Of a stretch of 64,000 nt of DNA, positions 25,401-33,669 are shown in pieces. Made by a program: the position numbers and the translations under genes. Origin of the DNA: Reyranella sp. (GTDB taxonomy: Bacteria > Pseudomonadota > Alphaproteobacteria > Reyranellales > Reyranellaceae); the NCBI RefSeq assembly GCF_004296935.1, contig NZ_SCVH01000073.1, forward strand, positions 1-64,000, written 5' to 3'. Position 1 is the first letter of the stretch; every line of letters starts with the position of its first letter. The notes beneath the pieces are model-generated. The model had not been told where the DNA came from. It searched no databases and saw nothing but the letters and a program-made list of their open reading frames with translations.

Positions 25401-25939
25401 CAGGCGGCGTAGCGCGCCAGCGCCTCGATCTCCGGTGTCGGTGTCTCGACCTTGAACTCGGCGCCGACGCGGTCGCGGACAGCGAGCGCGAAGGCGAGCT
25501 CCCAGTCCTCCAGCCCCTCGGCGAAGCCGGTCCCGAGCCCGACCTCCGCCGTGACGCGGTCGCCGTCGAGCGCCATCGCGGCATCGGGCTTGATGGCGCG
25601 CGTGACGTAGCGTTGCACGAACAGCCGCTTGCAGTCGTAGAGCGGCGCAAGACGGCTGTGCCGGCCGCGCAGCTCGGCAACGGGTGCCGCCACATCGAAC
25701 AGCGCGCCGACGAAATCCTCGAGCGGCCGTGCCAATTCGATCAGAAGATTCGATTCGTCCTTGGGTGAAAGCGCGTCCGGCGCCGTCCGCGCCGCCATCA
25801 GCCGCGCATGCAGACCCGTGTCGACGCCCTGCAGCCAGGCGGCGAAGGCGGCATCGAGGCGGCCGAGGCCGTCACGGTCGTAGAGGTCGATGAAGCTGAG
25901 CCCGTGGGAGAGAACGGGAGCCAGCCGGGGCGCGTTCAT
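22439..25939 (-). CDS. Fused GltD-like and PyrK-like flavoprotein (NfnAB-like)
   Basis: A 1166-residue multi-cofactor oxidoreductase. Residues 1-240 match no family I recognise. A Cys-rich region (Cys254, 257, 265, 289, 329, 332, 336) can hold iron-sulfur clusters. A GltD-type flavin/NAD(P) module follows, with VLVVGLGPAGFNLSHHL (391-407) and a second Rossmann site VIVIGGGLTGIDTATESLAY. From about 870 the protein is a PyrK/ferredoxin reductase-type module (FEPGQFYRLQNY, VLAGGGLGNAVLFSIGQAF) ending in a 2Fe-2S motif (Cys1096, 1102, 1105, 1123). Separate proteins of these two types form NfnAB, the bifurcating NADH-ferredoxin:NADP oxidoreductase; here both are in one chain. ATG at 25939 is chosen over a TTG six bases upstream. 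Function in this aerobe is inference. Confidence 0.85.
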   Translation of the reverse strand: MNAPRLAPVLSHGLSFIDLYDRDGLGRLDAAFAAWLQGVDTGLHARLMAARTAPDALSPKDESNLLIELARPLEDFVGALFDVAAPVAELRGRHSRLAPLYDCKRLFVQRYVTRAIKPDAAMALDGDRVTAEVGLGTGFAEGLEDWELAFALAVRDRVGAEFKVETPTPEIEALARYAAWALHHPEGKKRHRDGPLFKVPHKIDPDHLVPIETEVVDGVTRMKLPRPMLRHREGFALTDEGFDLVRALDHTNYCIWCHNQGKDSCSRGLKDRKTGAFQKSPFGVTLAGCPLEEKISEMNLLKSEGFSVGALAMAVVDNPLVAATGHRICNDCMKACIYQKQEPVDIPQIETRTLKDVLALPWGFEIYSLLTRWNPLNLRRPIPRPSTGRTVLVVGLGPAGFNLSHHLMNDGHTVVAIDGLKIEPLPPGQSGVLADGARVSFDAVRDVASLREDLGERAMAGFGGVAEYGITVRWDKNYLKMVRLLLERRGQFSMFGGVRFGGTVTVESALAMGFDHVALCAGAGKPTVLDLPNGLARGVRAASDFLMALQLTGAAKKDSIANLQIRLPVIVIGGGLTGIDTATESLAYYPLQVEKFLARHETLVAERGEAAVGAAWNDEEREIAQEFLGHARAIRAERATAAREGRAPDIAKLVNGWGGVSLVYRRRLVDSPSYTLNHEEVFKALEEDIRFIEGLSPVAVEVDANGHAKALKVAGEQNGAKVEATLPARTILVAAGTQPNTVLAREDATHAFIDGKYFRALDEDGNPAMPERNCKPADVRVLMYRHGDGRSMSFFGDLHPSFAGNVVKAMGGAKQGYPVLSRTMEKLPAPARSPAEILAEANRDWRARVVRVDRLTPTIVEVIVEAPAAARNFEPGQFYRLQNYEARSKKVDGTLLTMEGLALTGAWVDKDKGLLSLITLEMGGSSDLCVLLEPGEPVIVMGPTGAPTEIEPGETVVLAGGGLGNAVLFSIGQAFRKAGSKVLYFAGYKKPSDRYKVEEIEAAADVVVWSCDEAPGFPVDRPQDKTVVTNIVEAMRRYASGELGPQPIPFSDADRIVAIGSDGMMNAVRLARHAVLKPYLKAGHRALASINSPMQCMMKEICAQCLQLHRDPVTGKETVVFSCFNQDQELDRVDFANLRQRLRQNGTQEKIGALWIDRSLRKLGAR

Positions 25940-25998
25940 TGCCAATTATCCAGATGGAGCGAGGGGTATTTTGTTCGTAGGCGAACCGATTAACCGGC

Positions 25999-27108
25999 AT
26001 GGCCGGGAAGCGCAAGGCGTGCGGCATCTTCGCGACATTTATGCCTGATGACGGAGCCCCCGCCTTCGCGCATGGTCCGCCCTCCATGCAAACCGCTCCC
26101 GCCTCCGTGCGCAACTGGCTGATCGTCGTTGCCGCGATGATCTTCTTCATGATCGCCATCGGCGCGCTCACGCGGCTCACCGAATCGGGCCTGTCGATGG
26201 TCGAATGGCGGCCGGTCACCGGCTGGCTGCCGCCGCTCTCCGAGGCAGCGTGGAAGGCGGAACTGGAGAAGTATCTTTCCTCGCCGCAGGGAAGATTGGT
26301 GAATCGTGATTTCGCCATCGCCGATTTCAAACAGATTTTCTGGCTCGAGTTCATCCATCGCCTGTGGGGCCGGTTGATCGGGGTGGTCTTCGCCGTGCCG
26401 CTCGCCTGGTTCTGGCTCCGCGGACAACTCACGCCGGCCCTGAAGCCGCGGTTGCTGGCGCTGCTGGTGCTGGGTGGCCTGCAGGGCGCGCTGGGCTGGG
26501 CGATGGTCGCCTCGGGCCTGATCGACCGTCCGGCGGTCAGCCACTACCGGCTCGCGGCGCATCTCCTGCTCGCCGTGGCGCTCTACGGCTATACGATCTG
26601 GCTCATCCTCGAGTTGGGGCCACAGGCGGCGCGGCGCGACGATGCCGAGACCTCGCGCCTGGCGACGGCACTGATCGCCTTCCTCTTCGTCGTGCTCACC
26701 TGGGGGGCGCTGATGGCCGGCCTGCGGGCGGGAACGGCGCACAGCACCTTCCCCACCATGTCGGGCCACTGGATCCCACCCGGCCTGTTCGACCAGTCGC
26801 CGTGGTGGATCAACCCGGTCGAGAACGGCACGACCATCCAGTTCATCCATCGCTGGCTGGCCAAGCTCCTGGTGCTGGGTGTGTTGATCCTGGCCTGGCG
26901 GGTGCGGCGCCCGGAAACGCTGGCCGCCGCGGCGATGGCCGTGGTTCAGCTCGGCCTCGGAATCGCCACGATTCTGAGTGGAATCAACATCTTCCTGGCA
27001 ACGGCGCATCAGGTGGGCGCGGTGCTTCTGCTGACGGCTTTGATCGTGGTCCGCCATCGCGCGACGCCTTCTCGGCAGCGCCCCGCCTCGGCTATGGTTG
27101 GAGGATGA
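25999..27108 (+). CDS. ctaA: Heme A synthase, COX15/CtaA family
   Basis: Up to 369 residues with eight membrane helices. It converts heme O to heme A for cytochrome aa3 oxidase. Diagnostic features are GALTRLTESGLSMVEWRPVTGWLPP (His-free loop after helix 1, about 54-78), EFIHRLWGRLIG (heme-ligand His), VSHYRLAAHLLLA, the long loop GTAHSTFPTMSGHWIPPGLF, QFIHRWLAKLLVLG and a late ATAHQVGAVLLL. This is the alphaproteobacterial/mitochondrial COX15 type. Start uncertain: ATG codons at 25999, 26041 and 26086 all lack a clear Shine-Dalgarno, and the last gives MQTAPASVRNW, close to the usual N-terminus. It is coupled to the next gene by ATGA. No ctaB/ctaG nearby. Confidence 0.93.
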   Translation: MAGKRKACGIFATFMPDDGAPAFAHGPPSMQTAPASVRNWLIVVAAMIFFMIAIGALTRLTESGLSMVEWRPVTGWLPPLSEAAWKAELEKYLSSPQGRLVNRDFAIADFKQIFWLEFIHRLWGRLIGVVFAVPLAWFWLRGQLTPALKPRLLALLVLGGLQGALGWAMVASGLIDRPAVSHYRLAAHLLLAVALYGYTIWLILELGPQAARRDDAETSRLATALIAFLFVVLTWGALMAGLRAGTAHSTFPTMSGHWIPPGLFDQSPWWINPVENGTTIQFIHRWLAKLLVLGVLILAWRVRRPETLAAAAMAVVQLGLGIATILSGINIFLATAHQVGAVLLLTALIVVRHRATPSRQRPASAMVGG

Positions 27109-29210
27109 CCGGCAAGCTCAACTGGCCCCAAAAGCGTGCTGTCGTCCTGGCCGGGATCGCGATTCTGGCGGTGGGTGCCGCCGCTGCGGGCGCCTGGGTG
27201 ACCCAGCCGCCCGAGACGGCGCCGCCCAGGGTCGCCAAGTCGGCCAAAGCCAAGCGCGCCGTCGCCGAAGCGCCGCCACGCCCTGGCCCCACACCCGCGG
27301 AGATCGTTCTTCAGGATCCGCCGGCACCGCCCGAACCGACCAGTGCCGATATTGCCCGCAGCGGCGCTCCGCCAGTCGCGGCGATGCCGGCCACCTCGAC
27401 GTCCGCGGTCGAACCGCCCAAGCCCACCGACTGGTCGGCGATGCCGATCGATGAGCTTCGCGCCAAGGCCAACGCCGACCAAATCCCTGCGATGGAGGAG
27501 CTGGCCCGCCGGCTGGTCCAGGGCGTCGGCGTGACCAAGGACCAGCAGGCCGGCGCCGGCTGGCTGCTGCGCGCGGCCCAGCGTGGCTCGACGCAGTCGG
27601 CATTCAACGTCGCCGTGATGTACGAGCGCGGCTTCGTGGTCGAGCGCGACTCGACAAAGGCCATCGAATGGTATCGCAAGGCGGTCGCGACCAACATGCC
27701 GATGGCCAAGCACAACCTCGCCCTGCTGTTGCGCGACGGCAAGGGTGCGCCCCGCGACGGCAAGGAGGCAGTCGAACTGCTGCGCTCGGCCGCCCGCCAG
27801 GGCATGGCGGCATCGATGTTCACGCTGGGCGACATCTACGAGCGGGGCGATGCTGCACCGAAGGACGCCGCGACGGCGATGGCCTGGTTCGCGATCACCG
27901 CCGAATTCGAGCGCCAGACAAATCGCGGCGCCGAGACGGCGCTGGCCAGGACCGCGACCCAGCGCACCCAGACCCTGCAACGGATTTTGACGCCGGCCGA
28001 ACTCGAGCGGGCGCAGACGCTGGGACAGGGTGAGTTCAAGCTCATCGTCGAGGCGTTGTCGCCGCCCAAGCCACCGCCGGCACCGGCCGAGACCGCCGCA
28101 GCGCCCGAACCGGCGCCAGCGCCAGCGCCAGCGCCACCGCCTCCCGATGCCGAACCGGCGGGCTGGCCCAAGGCCAGCAACGACCAGGTCCGCGTCATCC
28201 AGCAGGCGCTGGTCGACCTCAAGTTCCTGCGCGACAAACCGGATGGAATCGTGGGGCCAATGACGCGCGCGGCCATCCGCACCTTCCAGCGCAGCGTCAC
28301 CCTGCGCGAGACCGGTGAGCCGACCCGCGACGTCTATGCCGCGCTCAGGGACGCGCTCGCCAACCGCGACGTGGTGGCCAACTCGCCGCTGCCACCACCC
28401 CCAAAGGTCGACGCTCCGAAAGCAGAGACACCGAAAGTGGAACTGCCGACGATCGATCTGCCCAAGGCCGAGGTGCTGAAGTCCGATGCGGCCAAGGTCG
28501 AAGCAGCGAAGGCCGAAACGGCAAAGGGCGAAGCAGCTAAGGCCGAAGCTGCAAAGGCCGAAGCTGCAAAGGCTGACGCAGCAAAAGCTGAAGCGGCAAA
28601 GGCCGAAGCTGCAAAGGCTGACGCAGCAAAAGCTGAAGCGGCGAAGGCCGAAGCGGCAAAGGTCGAAGCAGCGAAGGCCGAAGCGGCAAAGGTCGAAGCG
28701 GCGAAGGCCGAAGCGGCAAAGGTCGAAGCAGCGAAGGCCGAAGCGGCAAAAAAAGTCGATCCACCCAAGCCTGCCCTGCCGAAAATCGAAACCGCCAAAC
28801 CAGCGCCGCTCCAGGTCGCGGCCGTCGCCGAACCGCCCAAACCTGTGCCGAGACCCGAACCCGCCGCTTCGGTCATCGATCTCGGACAACCGGCACCCGC
28901 GCCGCCGCCGCCGACATCAGCCGAGATTGCGCGCACCACGCCGAAGGAGACGACCAGAATCGAACCTGCCAAGCCTGCCCTGGATGCCTGGCCGACGGCT
29001 CCCGCCGAGCAGATCAAGGCAATCCAGGCCTTGCTGCGCGACCTCAATTTTTCCCGCGATGCGCCCGACGGCCTGAACGGTCCCGGCACACGCGCGTCAA
29101 TTCGCGACTACGAACGCGCCGCCGGCCTCGCCGTGACCGGCGAACCGAGCAAGGCGCTGTTCGAGTCGTTGAAGGAATTGCGCCTGCTGATGGCGCCGAA
29201 GCCCAACTGA
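27105..29210 (+). CDS. Membrane-anchored Sel1-repeat and dual PG-binding protein
   Basis: A 701-residue envelope protein. One N-terminal membrane helix (RAVVLAGIAILAVGAAAAGAWV, 11-32), then a Pro-rich linker. Sel1/TPR-like repeats run at about 110-280 (AGAGWLLRAAQRGSTQSAFN, KAIEWYRKAVATNMPMAKHN, EAVELLRSAARQGMAASMFT). A PG_binding_1-type domain lies at about 360-420 (VRVIQQALVDLKFLRDKPDG). A Lys/Ala/Glu pentad repeat follows at about 462-550, and a second PG-binding domain comes near the C-terminus (IKAIQALLRDLNFSRDAPDG). It probably spans from inner membrane to peptidoglycan, with the repeat as a rigid helix. The ATG overlaps the ctaA stop (ATGA) and is preceded by GGAGG. Partner and role unknown. 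Confidence 0.85.
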   Translation: MTGKLNWPQKRAVVLAGIAILAVGAAAAGAWVTQPPETAPPRVAKSAKAKRAVAEAPPRPGPTPAEIVLQDPPAPPEPTSADIARSGAPPVAAMPATSTSAVEPPKPTDWSAMPIDELRAKANADQIPAMEELARRLVQGVGVTKDQQAGAGWLLRAAQRGSTQSAFNVAVMYERGFVVERDSTKAIEWYRKAVATNMPMAKHNLALLLRDGKGAPRDGKEAVELLRSAARQGMAASMFTLGDIYERGDAAPKDAATAMAWFAITAEFERQTNRGAETALARTATQRTQTLQRILTPAELERAQTLGQGEFKLIVEALSPPKPPPAPAETAAAPEPAPAPAPAPPPPDAEPAGWPKASNDQVRVIQQALVDLKFLRDKPDGIVGPMTRAAIRTFQRSVTLRETGEPTRDVYAALRDALANRDVVANSPLPPPPKVDAPKAETPKVELPTIDLPKAEVLKSDAAKVEAAKAETAKGEAAKAEAAKAEAAKADAAKAEAAKAEAAKADAAKAEAAKAEAAKVEAAKAEAAKVEAAKAEAAKVEAAKAEAAKKVDPPKPALPKIETAKPAPLQVAAVAEPPKPVPRPEPAASVIDLGQPAPAPPPPTSAEIARTTPKETTRIEPAKPALDAWPTAPAEQIKAIQALLRDLNFSRDAPDGLNGPGTRASIRDYERAAGLAVTGEPSKALFESLKELRLLMAPKPN
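28488..28754 (+). repeat. 15-bp tandem repeat encoding Lys-Ala-Glu-Ala-Ala pentads
   Basis: About 17 imperfect copies of a 15-base unit (GCAAAGGCCGAAGCG and variants), organised in 30- and 45-base higher-order units. One 45-base block with GCTGACGCAGCAAAA occurs twice in succession. All are in frame and encode KAEAA/KVEAA/KADAA, a charged helical repeat. The array ends in a run of seven A at about 28748-28754. Such arrays expand and contract by slippage while keeping the frame. Confidence 0.9.
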
Positions 29211-29235
29211 CTTCGGTCCAATCAAGGTCAGACCT

Positions 29236-30078
29236 TCAACCTGGAACCAGCAGGCCGGCGTGCCGCCACCACGCGTCCGGCAGGCGCGCCGCCGCCCGGC
29301 GGGCCGCCTCGACGGTGTCGTGCAATGCAAAGCAAGTGGCGCCGCTGCCGCTCATCGCCGCGTAACGCACCCCATCGCCCTGGCGCAGTGCGTCCAGTGC
29401 GCCCGCGATCGCCGGCCGCAGCGAGATCGCGGCCGCCGTGAGATCGTTGCCGCGTGCGGCCAGGGCATCGACGAATTCACCCAAATCCGGCCACGCCGCC
29501 GGCACGGGGCTGGCTGCCGAGAACGCTCCGCGACGCGCGGCAAAGACCTCCGGCGTGGCAAGCGGTACACCCGGATTGACCAACAGGATGGCGCAGGGCG
29601 GCAGTGCCGGCGCCGGCCGCAGGATTTCACCCACGCCCGAGGCCAAGGCGGCCCGGCCGGCCAGGCACATCGGAACGTCGGCCCCCAGCGTAGCGGCGAT
29701 GTCGAACAGCTCCTCCACGGGCATGGCCACGCGCCAAAGATCGACCAGCGCGTGGAGAGCGGCCGCCGCGTCGGCCGATCCGCCGCCCAGGCCCGAGGCC
29801 ACGGGAATGTGCTTGGCGAGACGAATGGCGGCGCGCGGCGCCACGCCGGCTCGATCGGCGAGCAGGCGCGCCGCCCTCAGCACGAGGTTGTCCGCCTCGC
29901 CGGCGATGCCCGCCGCCGCGGGGCCTTCGATCGCGAGCGACAATCCGTCGAATGGGGTGACCTCCAGCCGATCGGCGAGATCGGTGAAGGCGACCAACGT
30001 GTCGAGCAGGTGGTAGCCGTCGGCGCGGCGTCCGACGACGTTCAGCCAGAGATTGACCTTGGCGCGTGCGAGCCGCAT
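29236..30078 (-). CDS. ispE: 4-diphosphocytidyl-2-C-methyl-D-erythritol kinase
   Basis: A 280-residue GHMP kinase phosphorylating CDP-methylerythritol in the MEP isoprenoid pathway. Features are AKVNLWLNVVGRRADGYHLL (6-25) at the N-terminus, the ATP loop PVASGLGGGSADAAAAL (92-108), LGADVPMCLAGRAAL with its catalytic-region Asp, and the C-terminal AAMSGSGATCFAL. Length is normal. It lies 30 bases after the TPR protein stop on the same strand and ends 25 bases from the convergent Sel1/PG-binding gene. Confidence 0.97.
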   Translation of the reverse strand: MRLARAKVNLWLNVVGRRADGYHLLDTLVAFTDLADRLEVTPFDGLSLAIEGPAAAGIAGEADNLVLRAARLLADRAGVAPRAAIRLAKHIPVASGLGGGSADAAAALHALVDLWRVAMPVEELFDIAATLGADVPMCLAGRAALASGVGEILRPAPALPPCAILLVNPGVPLATPEVFAARRGAFSAASPVPAAWPDLGEFVDALAARGNDLTAAAISLRPAIAGALDALRQGDGVRYAAMSGSGATCFALHDTVEAARRAAARLPDAWWRHAGLLVPG

Positions 30079-30108
30079 GACGCGAACCCCGGCCAGCGCG
30101 TGACCCGG

Positions 30109-31890
30109 TCAGCCGCCCTGCTTGGCGGCGGGCGGCTTTTCGTAGACCGTCGGCTTGTCGTTGGACGGGTTGAGGCCGTTGGTGAGCTTGTCCTTGATGA
30201 CCGGCACGCGGTCCTTGTCCGGCTTCTGGTTGAGCGAACGCTCCCATTCGAAGCGCGCCTCGCGCTTACGGCCGACGTGCCAGTAGGCATCGCCCAGGTG
30301 CTCGGTGATGGTGGCGTCGTCGCCCTTCTGCTCGCTTGCCCGCTCCAGCCATTCGACCGCCTTGTCGAACTGGCCAGTCCGGTAGAATGCCCAGCCCACG
30401 CTGTCGGTAATCGCCCCATCGTCCGGGCGCAGCGCCGTGGCCTGCATCAGCATCTTCATGCCTTCGTCGAGATGCAGCCCCTGGTCGACCCAGCTGTAGC
30501 CGAGATAGTTGAGCACATGCGGCTGGTCGGGCGAGAGCTCGAGCGCCTTCTTCATGTCCAATTCCGCCTTTGGCCACTGCTTCGTCCGTTCGAGCACGAT
30601 CCCGCGGCCGAAGAATACCTGCCAATGCCGTTCGTCGACCTTGCGCAGGCGCGCGATCGCCGTGTCGTAGGCGGCGACGGCGTCGGCGTAACGCTCCCTG
30701 CCGCGCTGCAGATCGGCCAACGTGAGCGCTGCGTCGATCCGGTCGGGCTTTTCCGAGATGAGTGCCTTCAGGCGGCTGACCGCCTGGTCGAAGCGGTCGA
30801 GCTGGGCGTCGAGCGCCGCCATCCTGAGGCGCGCCTGCCATGACAGCGGCGAGGTGGGACCGACCTTGGCCAGCGCCGCGATCGCCTTGGGGATCTGCTG
30901 GAACTGCTCGTAGAGGTTCGAGATCATCAGCCAGGAGAAGTCGTGGTCGGGCTTCAGGTTGACGGCGAGCTGATCGAAGATCAGCGCGAGGTCGGCGCGC
31001 TGGTTGCGCGGGTCGGCCGCCAGGATGCCGCCGATGTCGAACAGGATCTCGGCAATGCCCGCTGCCGGCGACGGCGGCTTGGGCATCGGCGCGTTGGCCG
31101 CGATCAGGCCGTCCATCAGGACGGAGTCGCTGTACTTCTCCCCGTAGGTCTTGAGCAGTTCGCGCGCCTCGTCGGCCTTGCCGAGCCGGCGCAGCCCGTC
31201 GGCGACCGACAGCGTGGTGCGCAGGCCATTGCGGTCGAGTGATGCCGCGCGGCGATATTTCGACTCCGCCGCCGCGCGGTCGCCCGCCAGCTCGTCGATC
31301 TGGGCCGCGATCACCAATGCCGGCGCCTCGGAGCGTTCACCGGCCGCCGGCTTGAACTTGGCCAGGAGGGCACGCGCTGCGGGGAAATCCTTTTCGCCGG
31401 CCTTGAGCCACGCCATCACGAAGTCACGCAACACGCCGAGCTGGTTCTCGGCACCGATGCGGCTGAGCTGCTGCTCGGCGGCCTTGTACTCGCCCTTCTT
31501 GATCGCCTGGATTGCCAGCACGAGGTTGGCGAAGCCGTCGCCTGGCCGCGTCGCCAGCACCTGCGGCGCAAGCTGGGCGGCGGCATCGACACGGCCGGCG
31601 TACATGCGCATGCGGAAGGCTGAATAGATCAACTCGGGGTCGGTCGGCGCCAGCGCGAGGGCGGCGTCCATCTGATCGGCCGCCGCGTCGTAATCGTGAT
31701 CCTGCTCGGCCACGCGCGCGGCGAGATAGCGGCCGTCGAGCGTGGCTGAGATCTGGCGACCCCGTTGGGCCTGGGGTTGCGTCTGCGGCGGCGTCTTGGT
31801 CTGGGGTGTCCCGCCCTGTTGGGCATCGACGGTCGCGGGAAGCGCCAGCAGCAGCGCGGCCGGCAGCAGCGTAAGGAGTGTGCGTCGCAT
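30109..31890 (-). CDS. Exported tetratricopeptide repeat protein
   Basis: A 593-residue protein with a signal peptide (MRRTLLTLLPAALLLALPATVDAQ) followed by a Gln/Pro/Thr-rich linker and at least ten TPR-like helix pairs. Examples are YDAAADQMDAALALAPTDPE, YADAVAAYDTAIARLRKVDE, LDMKKALELSPDQPHVLNYL and FDKAVEWLERASEQKGDDAT. The last repeats are the most regular. Such proteins scaffold complexes in the periplasm or outer membrane in alphaproteobacteria. The ATG at 31890 begins five bases after the ETF-QO stop, so it is probably co-transcribed with that gene and ispE. Partner unknown. Confidence 0.88.
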   Translation of the reverse strand: MRRTLLTLLPAALLLALPATVDAQQGGTPQTKTPPQTQPQAQRGRQISATLDGRYLAARVAEQDHDYDAAADQMDAALALAPTDPELIYSAFRMRMYAGRVDAAAQLAPQVLATRPGDGFANLVLAIQAIKKGEYKAAEQQLSRIGAENQLGVLRDFVMAWLKAGEKDFPAARALLAKFKPAAGERSEAPALVIAAQIDELAGDRAAAESKYRRAASLDRNGLRTTLSVADGLRRLGKADEARELLKTYGEKYSDSVLMDGLIAANAPMPKPPSPAAGIAEILFDIGGILAADPRNQRADLALIFDQLAVNLKPDHDFSWLMISNLYEQFQQIPKAIAALAKVGPTSPLSWQARLRMAALDAQLDRFDQAVSRLKALISEKPDRIDAALTLADLQRGRERYADAVAAYDTAIARLRKVDERHWQVFFGRGIVLERTKQWPKAELDMKKALELSPDQPHVLNYLGYSWVDQGLHLDEGMKMLMQATALRPDDGAITDSVGWAFYRTGQFDKAVEWLERASEQKGDDATITEHLGDAYWHVGRKREARFEWERSLNQKPDKDRVPVIKDKLTNGLNPSNDKPTVYEKPPAAKQGG

Positions 31891-31895
31891 ACCTG

Positions 31896-33551
31896 TCACA
31901 TGTTGGGGTAATTGGGGCCGCCGCCACCTTCGGGCACCGCCCAGTCGATGTTCTGCGCCGGATCCTTGATGTCGCATGTCTTGCAGTGCACGCAGTTCTG
32001 CGCGTTGATCTGAAAGCGCGGCTGGCCGTTGTCGGCGGTCACGACTTCGTAGACGCCGGCCGGGCAGTAGCGCTGTGCCGGTTCGGCATAGAGCGGCAGA
32101 TTGACGGCGATCGGGATCGACGGATCACGCAGCTTCAGATGGACGGGCTGATCCTCCTCGTGATTGGTGCTCGAAAGGAACACCGAGGAGAGCTTGTCGA
32201 AGGAGATCACGCCATCGGGCTTGGGATACTGGATGGGCTGGAACTCGCTGGCCGGCCGCAGGGTCTCGTGATCGGCCTTCTTGTGGTGGAAGGTCCAGGG
32301 CAGACGGATGCCGAGATCGTGCATCCACATGTCGAAGCCGCCGTAGATGGTGCCCACCGCGGTGCCCCAGCTCAGCGCCGGCTTCACGTTGCGCACCTTG
32401 TCGAGATCCTTCCAGATCCACGACGCCTTCACCTTCACCGGGTAGGCGATCAGCTCGTCGCCACCGGTCTTGCCCGCCGCCAGGGCCTCGAACGCCGCTT
32501 CGGCCGCGAGCATGCCGCTCTTGACCGCGTTATGGCTGCCCTTGATGCGCGGCAGATTGACGAAACCGGCCGAGCAGCCGACCAGCGCGCCGCCCGGAAA
32601 GGTGAGCTTCGGCACAGACTGCAGGCCGCCTTCGTTGATGGCGCGCGCACCGTAGGCCAGCCGCTTGCCGCCCTGCAGGTATTTGGCGACATCGGGATGG
32701 GTCTTGAAGCGCTGAAATTCGTCGAACGGCGAAAGATAGGGGTTCTCGTAGGAGAGATGCACCACAAAGCCGATCGACACGAGATTGTCGCCGAAATGGT
32801 ACATGAACGAGCCGCCGGCGCCGCCGGTCTCCGACAGCGGCCAGCCCTGCGAATGCACGACCAGGCCCTTCTTGAAGTTGGCGGGATCGACCTGCCACAG
32901 TTCCTTCAGGCCGATGCCGAACTTCTGCGGATCGACGCCGTCGCGCAGGTCGAACTTCGACATCAGCATCTTGGCGAGCGAGCCGCGCGCGCCTTCGGCA
33001 ATCAGCGTGTACTTGGCATGCAATTCCATGCCCGGCGTGTAGGTGTCCTTGTGCTCGCCGGTCTTCGACACGCCCATGTCGCCGGTGGCAACGCCCTTCA
33101 CCGAGCCATCGTCGTTGTAGAGCACCTCGGCGGCGGCGAAGCCGGGATAGATCTCGACGCCCAGCGCCTCGGCCTGCTGGCCGAGCCAGCGGCAGACGTC
33201 GCCCAGGCTGACGATGTAGTTGCCGTGGTTGTTCATCAGCCGCGGCATCAGAAAATTGGGGAAGCGGTAGGAACCACCCTTGGTCAGGAACAGGAACTGG
33301 TCGTCGCTGACCTGGGTCTCGAGCGGCGCTCCCTTCTCCTTCCAGTCGGGAATGAGTTCGTTGAGGCCGACTGGATCGACCACGGCACCCGACAGGATAT
33401 GGGCGCCGATCTCCGAGCCCTTCTCGAGCAAGCAGACCGAAACCTCGTGATTGCGCTCGGCCGCGAGCTGCTTCAGTCGGATCGCCGCCGACAGCCCGGC
33501 CGGGCCGCCACCCACGATCACCACGTCGTATTCCATCGCCTCGCGCGTCAT
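31896..33551 (-). CDS. Electron transfer flavoprotein-ubiquinone oxidoreductase
   Basis: A 551-residue inner-membrane-associated enzyme passing electrons from reduced ETF to ubiquinone, linking acyl-CoA and amine dehydrogenases to respiration. The FAD motif is [20 protein letters not shown] near the N-terminus. The ubiquinone region includes [20 protein letters not shown], and a 4Fe-4S site is formed by CPAGVYE plus [18 protein letters not shown] at the C-terminus. The start [11 protein letters not shown] (33551) is normal for the family; MEYDVV (33536) is possible. etfAB are not in the window. The many acyl-CoA enzymes nearby fit its role. A 118-base divergent spacer separates it from the MetX-like gene. 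Confidence 0.96.
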   Translation of the reverse strand: MTREAMEYDVVIVGGGPAGLSAAIRLKQLAAERNHEVSVCLLEKGSEIGAHILSGAVVDPVGLNELIPDWKEKGAPLETQVSDDQFLFLTKGGSYRFPNFLMPRLMNNHGNYIVSLGDVCRWLGQQAEALGVEIYPGFAAAEVLYNDDGSVKGVATGDMGVSKTGEHKDTYTPGMELHAKYTLIAEGARGSLAKMLMSKFDLRDGVDPQKFGIGLKELWQVDPANFKKGLVVHSQGWPLSETGGAGGSFMYHFGDNLVSIGFVVHLSYENPYLSPFDEFQRFKTHPDVAKYLQGGKRLAYGARAINEGGLQSVPKLTFPGGALVGCSAGFVNLPRIKGSHNAVKSGMLAAEAAFEALAAGKTGGDELIAYPVKVKASWIWKDLDKVRNVKPALSWGTAVGTIYGGFDMWMHDLGIRLPWTFHHKKADHETLRPASEFQPIQYPKPDGVISFDKLSSVFLSSTNHEEDQPVHLKLRDPSIPIAVNLPLYAEPAQRYCPAGVYEVVTADNGQPRFQINAQNCVHCKTCDIKDPAQNIDWAVPEGGGGPNYPNM

Positions 33552-33669
33552 GCCGGTCTCGCTCTGCAATGCCTTTTCCAGATGGACGCGCCGCCGGCCG
33601 GCGGCGATCCTTCCGTTGTAGATAGCCTGTCGGGGGCAGGATCGCCACCCGCGGAAAAGGGGAATTCCC

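Noticed and set aside
28488..28754. Regular short repeats that might suggest a CRISPR array
   Set aside because: Units are contiguous with a 15-base period, without unique spacers, and are in frame in a coding sequence. No cas genes; no CRISPR array seen anywhere in the window.
27009..28889. Cys/Phe/Arg-rich minus-strand frame opposite the Sel1/PG-binding gene
   Set aside because: The apparent repeats are the antisense reading of the KAEAA coding repeat.
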